A stretch of DNA of 40,696 nucleotides from CAZXFH01 sp964640055 (GTDB taxonomy: Bacteria > Fidelibacterota > UBA2242 > JAFGTP01): positions 1-40,696 of the forward strand of contig CAZXFH010000029.1 of assembly GCA_964640055.1 (NCBI GenBank), read 5' to 3'. Shown here in pieces: positions 24,602 to 32,336 of the stretch (within the stretch, counting starts at the first letter, position 1; each line of letters opens with the position of its first letter). The notes under the pieces were generated by a model, which was not told the DNA's origin, made no database searches, and saw only the letters and a list, made by a program, of their open reading frames with translations. The translations under genes were made by a program, and so were the position numbers.

Positions 24602-25930
24602 TTAGGCAAAAAGTTTTTTTACTCTGTCCCAATATTTTGCCCGCCTCCGTCCTTTGTTAAAAGTAGAACAATCTTTGAGAGAGTTGACTTTTAGCGAATC
24701 GTCAACAAATTGTTTGAGAAAATCCGGTGAGCGGTTAACTCCTTCTCCGATATTGATTGCGATTACATCTCCATTTTTAATAAATCCCGCATGTAACGCT
24801 TGGAATAAGCCCAGAACCGGTAAGGCCGCCGCCGGCCCCATCAATACCCCGGTCTCCAGGGCTGTCAGCCGGGCAACATGAATGGCCTCAGACTCTTTGC
24901 TGGCAATGATTTCCCCACCTGTATCTTTAACAAACTGACTGATAACAGGATAGGTTTTTGGATTTCCGGTTGATAAGGTTGGGATAATTGTATCCGGGTT
25001 TTTAATGATCGGATAATCAGTTTGCCAGCCGGACGGAAAATTCTGTTTCTTAGCCTTTTTCCAGGCCATGGCCATGGGCGCACATTGATCGGATTGGATC
25101 AGGATCTGGCGGGGAATTTGGTCCACTAAATTATGGGGCCGCAGTTCAATAAAGGCTTTTTCAATGCCCAGCGGCCCGGTGCCACCGCTCAAAGCTTGAA
25201 TATAAACGGTCGGAAAATCATCCAGTAAACGCAGCCACTCGTAAACCATCGTCTTTTTGGCTTCCACCCGTAGCGGGTCAAAATTACCGGCGGCTAAGGG
25301 AATATTATGCTCCTCGGCAAACTCAGCGGCCATCGCCTTGGCTTTGGCATAATCACCATCCACCCGAAAAACTTTCTGACCATAGGCACTGATTTGGGCT
25401 TCCATCATTTTTGAAGAATTATGCGGGATAAAAGCATACAGGGTGATTCCAGCCCGGCCCAGATATTTGGAATAGGCTGTCGCAATGTTGCCCGTGCTGG
25501 CGACTACATACCGGGATTGATTGTTCTCTTTTAAACCGCTGGCCACCACCGTACCGGCCAGATCTTTAAATGTACCGGTGGAAAAATTACAATCATTCCG
25601 TTGGGCATAGATCTTACAATCGATATTATATCTTTTTAGGGCATAGTCTTCCATAAATTTCCATCGATCTATGGGCACAATGCCTTCCTTGAAAGAAATG
25701 ATATTGTCAGGTGACAAAAGTGGTAAATAATCAAAATAATACCACAGACTGGAAGGTGATTTTTGTTGAGATAACAACGGCTTGAGCGCGGCATATCCCT
25801 GTTCGTAAATCACATGGACTTGCTTACTATGGCAATTGGGACAATTCTGATCGGCATCAAACCAATCTAAAAAATTATCTACCACAGTATTGCATTGGCG
25901 ACATTTTAAATGAAATTTTTTAGGTGACAT
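24602..25930 (-). CDS. Threonine-synthase-family PLP enzyme, candidate cysteate synthase
   Basis: 442 residues. An N-terminal zinc ribbon (Cys10, Cys13, Cys30, Cys33) precedes a fold-type II PLP core with the Schiff-base Lys122 in STGTFKDLAG, a VVASTGNIATAY motif and a QALSGGTGPLG phosphate loop. The usual threonine synthase motif reads FKDR; here FKDL, reminiscent of FKEL in archaeal cysteate synthases, which use O-phosphoserine and sulfite. It is the first gene of a block whose next gene makes sulfite. Cysteate synthase is thus an attractive reading, but a true threonine synthase or another beta-replacement enzyme is possible. A promoter-like sequence lies about 40-70 bases upstream. Confidence 0.75.
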   Translation of the reverse strand: MSPKKFHLKCRQCNTVVDNFLDWFDADQNCPNCHSKQVHVIYEQGYAALKPLLSQQKSPSSLWYYFDYLPLLSPDNIISFKEGIVPIDRWKFMEDYALKRYNIDCKIYAQRNDCNFSTGTFKDLAGTVVASGLKENNQSRYVVASTGNIATAYSKYLGRAGITLYAFIPHNSSKMMEAQISAYGQKVFRVDGDYAKAKAMAAEFAEEHNIPLAAGNFDPLRVEAKKTMVYEWLRLLDDFPTVYIQALSGGTGPLGIEKAFIELRPHNLVDQIPRQILIQSDQCAPMAMAWKKAKKQNFPSGWQTDYPIIKNPDTIIPTLSTGNPKTYPVISQFVKDTGGEIIASKESEAIHVARLTALETGVLMGPAAALPVLGLFQALHAGFIKNGDVIAINIGEGVNRSPDFLKQFVDDSLKVNSLKDCSTFNKGRRRAKYWDRVKKLFA

Positions 25931-25971
25931 TAGGCTATAATCCCTTCACTACTCTGATATAGTATGGTTGC

Positions 25972-25999
25972 TTATTATGGTTTAAATATTAAAGTTCAA
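25972..25999 (-). promoter_or_regulatory. Possible promoter of the sulfur/sulfotransferase block
   Basis: On the minus strand, TTGAAC (25994-25999), a 16-base spacer and TAATAA (25972-25977) lie in the 260-base gap before the threonine-synthase-like gene. The match to a sigma-70 promoter is moderate and the region is AT-rich, so chance is possible. It would start a second transcript in the polysaccharide locus. Confidence 0.3.
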
Positions 26000-26190
26000 A
26001 TTTGCTTGTCTAAACGGTCAATATAATTTTCGTCGACTGCGCTGTCAAACCTGGAAAATATAACCAAGAATTTGGAATAATATCAACTCTTTTTCAGTCG
26101 CCTTGATCGGCGAATTGTCAAATGTCGATCGAGATAATTACAGAAAAGAAGCAGATAATTTTTACAAAGATCGGATCCTGAACAAAGGTT

Positions 26191-28065
26191 TTAATTTTGC
26201 TTACGCCATAATCTTTTGGCTTGGATAAGGAAATATTCGATACTGGCCAGCTTGTAAAGAAATTCGTATCGATCTACGGTTTGAAAGTCTTTTTGGGTAT
26301 ATTGTTTTAAAAATCGATTCCATTCGGATTTATCCAGTAATGCAGATAACTCCATCCGGTCAAATTGCATCAACTGTTGAAATTCTTCATTTTGAAACAC
26401 TTTTTGGTAAAGAGGCAGATAGTTCCATGCTTTTTGGAGCTGGTTTAGCGGACTTTTGCCCATTAACCGTTTGAATTTATCCTGTAATTTTTGTGCTTGG
26501 CAGGCATAGTAACGAGCCAGATGGAAAAGATAGTTGATATCGGTTTTGGGAGTCATATTAATACCACACATATCGGTTTTTTCTTTGGCCAAAGAGGGAT
26601 CCAGCAGAGAAACCACACCTCTCTGCAGGTGAGATAAATTGTATTTCCATTTGACCGGAACGGTGATGGCGAGTTCCATATTGCGACGGAGCAGTAAAGG
26701 CGATATCAAATCCATGGTCAAACTACAAATATTATTTGACACCAGCCCAAAATTAGCATAGTGTTGCATGTCAAACTTGTCCACTTGGATGGCTACGGGG
26801 CTCTCTTGATACCCTTGAATTGAACTTGTCACCATGTCATGGAAATAATCTCGGGAGTGCTGTTTCAGTGTTTGGAAAGGCTTGGTAAAAATATGATCAG
26901 GGTAATTTTTATTCATGGCCCGGTATTTCAAGAATAGATCGATATTAAACTCCTTAGGCTCACGATAGAGATTAAAAACATAGAGCTCATTCCAGAGCCC
27001 ATCCTTATAAAATCGTCCGTGAACACCATTCAACACCAATGAAGTCAGGGCTAGATATTGTAATCGCATATAAAGAATGCGCCCAATCAAGTAACCCGGC
27101 TCTTCACAATTGCCCCAGATAATCCCTTGCTTGTAAAAATGCCAGGGATTATTAGTAATATCAGCCCCTAACTGAATGTGGTGATTTTCAAAATGATGGC
27201 GGTGGGCCATCTCTTTAACCCGAGCAACCTCCAGGAAGGATGGCCTACCATAGATAGCCGTGGTGAAATTAAGCTTTTGACTGGTAAACCCACTTAGAAT
27301 TTGTCGAGAATCTTGTCCCATGGTAAATTCGATCAACGGGCGGCCTAAATTTTCTGATATGAGATGGGCGGATTCTTGGATATTATGGCTGATCCGGCGA
27401 ATGCAGGATTGAAGTGGAAAATCTGTATATTCATGGGGCCAGTGCCAGTATTTTTGAGTTCTTATTTTGTTACGCTTGATCCGGTAAATAGTGGCCGGCG
27501 CCAGCCGCTTTGTATTTTTCAGAATTGTACGGTAGGATAATATATAATAACGCCATAAAAATTCGTTGAAAGCATGCCAATCTATTTCCGGTTTCTGAAT
27601 AATAGCCGTAGGTAATAGAAATGGTGTAATCATTACAAAATGCTCGGTCTGACAGAGATAATTGGCTTTGCTTTTTATGAAGTCGGTTACGATCCACAGT
27701 TCATCGGTTTGTTGGTCGTATAATTTAATTACAAAATGGCCATCCAAATAGTCTGGAAATCGGGAACCATAGCGGCGATATAGACGCCACAGGTCTTTAG
27801 CTGAGTAACAAAGGCTCTCTCTGAGAGCGAAAACCCTGCCTTCATAAGCCAGCCAGTTGCCGGCCGCATCAAAATAATATTTATTTTGTTTATGTTTCTG
27901 AAATAGGAAAAGACAGGTATGCGGATTCGGACGCAAGTATTTGGCCGTAAAATAGGGCGAACCGTTAAACTGGTCAGTGAGGCATTTTTCCAACGCCTTT
28001 ATTTTATGATCAAAATTTTTGAGACCTTTTTCTGATATCGCATTAAATAGAAGGACACCGGCCAT
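26191..28065 (-). CDS. Asparagine-synthetase-like protein with altered PP-loop (copy C)
   Basis: 624 residues, the largest and most diverged of three asparagine-synthetase-like proteins here. An amidotransferase-like N-terminal domain (about 1-200) includes RYGSRFPDYLDGHFVIKLYD, but the protein starts MAGVLLF without Cys2, so no glutaminase. The PP-loop reads TMGQDS (248-253) in place of SGGxDS, losing the first conserved Gly but keeping Gly, Asp and Ser. ATP use is therefore uncertain. The start codon overlaps the stop of the C5-epimerase gene by one base (TAATG), which implies coupled translation and a common substrate. A role in amidating the epimerised uronate is possible; a non-catalytic role cannot be excluded. 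Confidence 0.7.
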   Translation of the reverse strand: MAGVLLFNAISEKGLKNFDHKIKALEKCLTDQFNGSPYFTAKYLRPNPHTCLFLFQKHKQNKYYFDAAGNWLAYEGRVFALRESLCYSAKDLWRLYRRYGSRFPDYLDGHFVIKLYDQQTDELWIVTDFIKSKANYLCQTEHFVMITPFLLPTAIIQKPEIDWHAFNEFLWRYYILSYRTILKNTKRLAPATIYRIKRNKIRTQKYWHWPHEYTDFPLQSCIRRISHNIQESAHLISENLGRPLIEFTMGQDSRQILSGFTSQKLNFTTAIYGRPSFLEVARVKEMAHRHHFENHHIQLGADITNNPWHFYKQGIIWGNCEEPGYLIGRILYMRLQYLALTSLVLNGVHGRFYKDGLWNELYVFNLYREPKEFNIDLFLKYRAMNKNYPDHIFTKPFQTLKQHSRDYFHDMVTSSIQGYQESPVAIQVDKFDMQHYANFGLVSNNICSLTMDLISPLLLRRNMELAITVPVKWKYNLSHLQRGVVSLLDPSLAKEKTDMCGINMTPKTDINYLFHLARYYACQAQKLQDKFKRLMGKSPLNQLQKAWNYLPLYQKVFQNEEFQQLMQFDRMELSALLDKSEWNRFLKQYTQKDFQTVDRYEFLYKLASIEYFLIQAKRLWRKQN

Positions 28066-29060
28066 TAAAGTCTCCCGATTTTTTTTAGCGATGAGAATTT
28101 TAAGAAATACATGCGGAGGGCATTGACTGGTTTATCCTGCCGATCAAATTTGTCGGCGTAGGCACGGAAGACAGGTTCTCCGGTCAGTCGGCGAATTAAT
28201 TTTAGCTGTACCACATGCAACCGTTGATATTGAATTGTAGCAGGATCGACCGCAGGATGCCATTCGGCCTGACAAAGATTGTAGCGGGACCAGAAACCCA
28301 GGTCATACTCAGGTAAAATAGTTTTCAGGGTTTGGATGCCCTGATGAAATAGTTGGTTGGCTAGGGAATGCTTTGCAAAAACACGTTTGTAATCATAGAG
28401 TCCGCAGAGAGAAAAGATCATACCGTTCAGCACTAAAGTAGGGACCCTGGCGGTATATTCTTCATAGAATGGACCCCATTTAGTAAAGGATGTCACGCCG
28501 CCTTCCTCTACCGGTCTGGTAAAAGCGGTCAAGGCCTGTTCAGCCATTTCAGCATATTTTTTATTGTTGGTGAGTTGATAGCCCCGTAAGAGGATATTGA
28601 TCCCCCGGGCTTGTGCAAAAGCCGATTGCCAGGGGCCTGGATTCCGGTACTGCGGTAGCGGTACATCCGTTAACCAGCGGGCCCCCAGTGATTGGGAAAC
28701 TTTTGCATTCTCGTAAAACCAATCCACGAATTTCATGAAGCGGTCTCGGTCGGTTGCAGATTGGGTTTTTAGGTAGGTGTGAAAAACCGCCAATCCCATC
28801 TGACCGATCGAAATCGGGAAGTAGACATATTCTTTATCACTAACGTCAATATAGGTTCTGTTTATGGGGATGCCATTTTGATCAAATATTTTGATCAGAG
28901 CCTGGTCTTTACCTTGTGAAACCCGTTTTTCTTTGAAGATAAAGTAGTATTCACCCAGCTGTGAAGAATGCAGATCATGGGTCAGCGGATAACGAATGTC
29001 TGGGGTTTTCAAATCCGTGATTAATTTGTTGAGCATGAACAGCGATTTTTTCAGGCCCAT
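28065..29060 (-). CDS. D-glucuronyl C5-epimerase (GLCE C-terminal domain family)
   Basis: 331 residues matching the C-terminal catalytic domain of heparan sulfate glucuronyl C5-epimerase, which converts D-glucuronate into L-iduronate within a polymer. Visible landmarks are PWQSAFAQARGINILLRGYQLT (143-164), YEEY (199-202), VLNGMIFSLCGLYD (210-223), Tyr260 in WSRYNL and Tyr278/His282 in IQYQRLH. The tyrosines line up by eye with the catalytic tyrosines of the human enzyme. There is no signal peptide, so it should act in the cytoplasm on a lipid-linked or growing chain. The start overlaps the preceding GT4 by 10 bases and the stop overlaps the next gene by one, so it is tightly coupled. Activity on other uronates is possible. 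Confidence 0.85.
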   Translation of the reverse strand: MGLKKSLFMLNKLITDLKTPDIRYPLTHDLHSSQLGEYYFIFKEKRVSQGKDQALIKIFDQNGIPINRTYIDVSDKEYVYFPISIGQMGLAVFHTYLKTQSATDRDRFMKFVDWFYENAKVSQSLGARWLTDVPLPQYRNPGPWQSAFAQARGINILLRGYQLTNNKKYAEMAEQALTAFTRPVEEGGVTSFTKWGPFYEEYTARVPTLVLNGMIFSLCGLYDYKRVFAKHSLANQLFHQGIQTLKTILPEYDLGFWSRYNLCQAEWHPAVDPATIQYQRLHVVQLKLIRRLTGEPVFRAYADKFDRQDKPVNALRMYFLKFSSLKKIGRL

Positions 29061-30349
29061 TTTAATTGCTCCATTGTCTGAGCAAGTCTACGGGTGAGGT
29101 TACGCCGACTATATTGACGAATTTTATTCCATTGAGTTTTATGGTGGTATCCGGAGCGCCACCGGGAATAAAGTTTTTCTAATACAGATTTAAAATCCTG
29201 ATCTGGATCATAGATGGTACCGCTGCCGGTGGTTGCAAGGATGTCTGCGGTTGCTCCCCTGGGATCACCGATTCCCAGAATTTCCTTCCCGGTCATCATA
29301 TATTCGAACAACTTACCCGGAATGTGTCCAGAATATTCCGGCACGTTTTCCAAAAATAAAAGAAGTACATGGGCAGCGTTCATATATTTGAGGGCTTCAT
29401 TATGCGGTAAGTATCCCAGAAACCGATAACAACTGATGCCCTTGAAAAGTAATTTGAGCCTTTGTTTGACCGACGGTGTCACTTTGCCGACAAATAGGAT
29501 CTGGAGCTTATTTTGATCAATAACTTTACACTGAATTAGTTCCTGAATGTCTTTAAAAAACCGGGGATAGTAACGATGACGGTTTAAACCGCCTACATAG
29601 ACCAATGTGAAGACTTTTGGCCGGTAAACCGACCCGGGTTTTTCTTCTTTGTCAAAACCGTTGGTAATAATTGTGTAATTATGACTGGGTGATGTCTGTA
29701 ATAATTGGAAGAATTGCTGACTGACGCAAGTAATATGATCACAGGCTTGTAATATTTTTCGTTCCAAAAAGGCGTCCAACTGTTGTGAAATAAATGCGCG
29801 TTGGTACTGATAGTAATGAATATTGGACCAGGGATCGCGGAAATCGGCAATCCATTGCAACCCGTTCCGCCGCGCAAGTATACGGGCGATCAGATGAACA
29901 GTAGGTGGGGGTGAGGAGGAGAGGATCAGCTGGGGAGATTCGGACTGAATTATTTTTATTCCCTGACGCACTGCAAATGGGATCCAGCCCAGTTTGGCAT
30001 CAGGAATGAATAGATTCAGGCGCATCCAGTTGGCGAGCTTCTGTTTCCAGTTGCTCGGCATTTCCGAAAGCACGGCCACGGGAATATTTTCATTCTTTTG
30101 CATGCCGGTGAGTTTTTTATAAACCTGGTTTGGTTCAGGTGCCAGGCTACGATAGACTTTACATTCCGCTGGTATTTCTGCGGATAAAGAGGGATCTAAG
30201 GCCGGGTATTCACCATTTTTCACCGTTAGTATGATCGGCTGCCATCCGAACTGCGGAAGATATTTGGCGAATTTTAAAACCCGCTGCACACCGGGTCCTC
30301 CGGCGGGTGGCCAATAATAGGTGACGATCAATACTTTTTTTAAAGTCAT
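29051..30349 (-). CDS. Family 4 glycosyltransferase (GT-B fold)
   Basis: 432-residue GT-B enzyme. The N-terminus VLIVTYYWPPAGGPGVQRVL is characteristic of a GT4 subgroup common in exopolysaccharide loci. The donor domain has FTLVYVGGLNRHRYYP, RFLGYLPHNEALKYM and HIPGKLFEYMMTGKE, with the E-x7-E-like nucleotide-sugar site. It starts 3 bases after the upstream GT2 and its end overlaps the C5-epimerase start. It probably builds the uronate-containing backbone or a step close to it. Donor and acceptor are unknown. Confidence 0.86.
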   Translation of the reverse strand: MTLKKVLIVTYYWPPAGGPGVQRVLKFAKYLPQFGWQPIILTVKNGEYPALDPSLSAEIPAECKVYRSLAPEPNQVYKKLTGMQKNENIPVAVLSEMPSNWKQKLANWMRLNLFIPDAKLGWIPFAVRQGIKIIQSESPQLILSSSPPPTVHLIARILARRNGLQWIADFRDPWSNIHYYQYQRAFISQQLDAFLERKILQACDHITCVSQQFFQLLQTSPSHNYTIITNGFDKEEKPGSVYRPKVFTLVYVGGLNRHRYYPRFFKDIQELIQCKVIDQNKLQILFVGKVTPSVKQRLKLLFKGISCYRFLGYLPHNEALKYMNAAHVLLLFLENVPEYSGHIPGKLFEYMMTGKEILGIGDPRGATADILATTGSGTIYDPDQDFKSVLEKLYSRWRSGYHHKTQWNKIRQYSRRNLTRRLAQTMEQLKWA

Positions 30350-30352
30350 TAA

Positions 30353-31387
30353 TTAACGATAATACTTTTTTACAAAACCAGTGTATTCACCTTTGCCCAA
30401 GATTTTGCGACGGATGTAATTTATCGTGAATCCATAGCCATAGGCGAATATTTGAATAAGGGCCACAACCGGGGATAACAGAGCCGTTTTTAATTCGCGA
30501 TATTTCCGAAATGAGTTCAAGAAAGCAACGAGTAAAATTAGTAATGCAAATGCGGATCCGATAATCCAGACCGGGAAGATGGAGGGGAACACAATTGCCA
30601 GGAGGGTAAGCAAGGTATAGCCCACGGCTCCCACAGCAGGTACATAATGAAGGGGTTCCAGAATCCCCTGATCGAGCATGGCCAGATTGATACGGGCCAC
30701 GCCCCAGTTGAACATTTGGCGGAAAAATTTTTTTAAACTGGTCCGCCTTTTGTGATATACAACGGCTTTTGGTATGGGGATGACCTTGGCACCACTAGCG
30801 ACTATGCGGCGGCTGAATTCCAAATCCTGACCATGGCGTAAAGTACCCATCCCACCTAACTTTTCATAAATTTTACGATGGATGCCCATATTGAAACTGC
30901 GGGGATAATATTTAGCCAATTTTTTATCCGAATGCCCCCGCATACCGCCAGTGGTCAGAAAGGAGGTCATGGAATAATTAATTGCTTTTTGGAGAGCGGT
31001 AAAATCCTGTCGCACGGCATCGGGGCCGCCAAAGGCATCGGGATTATGTTTTTCAATTGCTGCGGCTAAATTTTTTAGCCAATCCTTATCGGCAATGCAA
31101 TCGGAGTCTATAAACAAAAAATATTCTCCTTCAGCCTGAGACATTCCGTAATTGCGGGCGGGACCCGGACCTTCGTGATTGCGTTTATATAATTTCAGCT
31201 GCCACTCAGTTTTATTGATAAAAGTGTTTACAATCTCTTCTGTATTATCGACGGATCCGTCATCAACGATCAGCACTTCAAATTTGTCTTTTGGGAAATT
31301 TTGGTTATCAATAGAATTGAGCAGATCAACGATTTCATCGGAGCGGTTATAGGAAGGGATGATAATGGAGAACAAGGGGTGCGACAT
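30353..31387 (-). CDS. Family 2 glycosyltransferase with C-terminal membrane segments
   Basis: 344 residues. A GT-A fold domain has FSIIIPSYNRSDEI (6-19), VDDGSVDNT and the DxD motif as IDSDC, followed by AFGGPDAV and HGQDLEFSRR. Two strongly hydrophobic helices occupy about 245-295, so the catalytic domain faces the cytoplasm from the membrane. It lies 2 bases from the GtrB-like gene and 3 bases from the GT4. Single-sugar transfer to a lipid-linked chain is most likely; processive synthase activity is possible, as with other membrane-anchored GT2 enzymes. Specificity unknown. Confidence 0.86.
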   Translation of the reverse strand: MSHPLFSIIIPSYNRSDEIVDLLNSIDNQNFPKDKFEVLIVDDGSVDNTEEIVNTFINKTEWQLKLYKRNHEGPGPARNYGMSQAEGEYFLFIDSDCIADKDWLKNLAAAIEKHNPDAFGGPDAVRQDFTALQKAINYSMTSFLTTGGMRGHSDKKLAKYYPRSFNMGIHRKIYEKLGGMGTLRHGQDLEFSRRIVASGAKVIPIPKAVVYHKRRTSLKKFFRQMFNWGVARINLAMLDQGILEPLHYVPAVGAVGYTLLTLLAIVFPSIFPVWIIGSAFALLILLVAFLNSFRKYRELKTALLSPVVALIQIFAYGYGFTINYIRRKILGKGEYTGFVKKYYR

Positions 31388-31389
31388 TT

Positions 31390-32316
31390 TTATCCCTTTT
31401 TCTTTCTATGAAAATATGTAATCAGCTCACCGATCAGGCCAATGGAAAAAGATTGGATGCCAAAAATCAGTAACAGGGCTCCGAAAAGTAACATGGCGAA
31501 GTGCTTGTTAAAGGGTTCGTTATACCCGTATTTCAGTATCAGTACGTAGATTTCACAAATAAATCCGAAAAACAAAAACACCACGCCGGTAATCCCAAAG
31601 AAATGCATAGGCCGTTTCATATAGCGGGTGATGAACATAACCGTGATCAGATCAAAAAATCCGCGCCAGAAGCGATTGATGCCATATTTGGTTTCGCCAT
31701 GTTTTCTTTTAAAATGTTTGACCCTTTTTTCACCACTGATAAATCCATGCTGACCGGCAATAACCGGTACATAGCGGTGCATTTCCCCGTAGATCTCAAT
31801 ATTTTTAACCACTTCCTTACGGTAAACCTTCAAACCGTTATTGAAATCATGTAATTTGATCCCGCTTACCAGGCGGGTAAAATAATTGAAAATCTTACTG
31901 GTGAAGCGTTTAATCAGAGGATCTTGACGGTTGTGTTTCCATCCGGACACCAAATCTACGCCAGTTTCCTTCAAATGGCGTACCATCTCTGGTATGGCAA
32001 AGGGATCATCCTGGAGATCAGCATCGATGGTGGCTACATAGGTACCGCTGGCCTGCTTGAATCCGGTATTGAGGGCTTCGGCTTTGCCTTTATTGGTCAT
32101 AAATCCGGTTACCCGGACGTTATCATATTCTTTAGCCAACTCCTCTTCTACGGCCCGGGAACCATCCCGGCTGCCATCGTCTACAAAGATGATCTCGTAA
32201 TTCCATTCTTCGGAGGCAAAGGCGTTTTGGATTTTGGAATGCAGTTCTCTGAGGGAATCGACTTCATTATAAACGGGAATAACAATAGAAACGAGGTTTT
32301 TAATTTTTGTGTGTGC
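31390..32316 (-). CDS. Polyprenyl-phosphate glycosyltransferase (GtrB/DPM1-like GT2)
   Basis: Family 2 glycosyltransferase of the GtrB/CsbB/DPM1 type, which makes polyprenyl-phosphate-linked sugars. The GT-A domain has VSIVIPVYNEVDSL, VDDGSRDGS and TIDADLQDDP (the DxD region), with HFKRKHGETKYG and FWRGFFDLIT before two transmembrane helices at about 235-260 and 270-300. I take the GTG at 32316, preceded by GAGG at 5 bases, over the GTG at 32334, which has no ribosome-binding site. It opens a run of tightly spaced sugar-transfer genes. With the YfhO-like protein it may form a lipid-linked side-sugar system like CsbB-YfhO. Confidence 0.86.
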   Translation of the reverse strand, partial: AHTKIKNLVSIVIPVYNEVDSLRELHSKIQNAFASEEWNYEIIFVDDGSRDGSRAVEEELAKEYDNVRVTGFMTNKGKAEALNTGFKQASGTYVATIDADLQDDPFAIPEMVRHLKETGVDLVSGWKHNRQDPLIKRFTSKIFNYFTRLVSGIKLHDFNNGLKVYRKEVVKNIEIYGEMHRYVPVIAGQHGFISGEKRVKHFKRKHGETKYGINRFWRGFFDLITVMFITRYMKRPMHFFGITGVVFLFFGFICEIYVLILKYGYNEPFNKHFAMLLFGALLLIFGIQSFSIGLIGELITYFHRKKKG

Positions 32317-32336
32317 CACAATAGCCTCAATCACTG

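Noticed and set aside
26098..26113. Hairpin TCGCC/GGCGA after copy C as terminator
   Set aside because: The minus-strand 3' side is A-rich, with no T run, and the stem has only 5 pairs.
14363..28065. Genuine asparagine synthetases (AsnB)
   Set aside because: All three lack Cys2 and are embedded in a glycan locus; a housekeeping enzyme in triplicate is unlikely.
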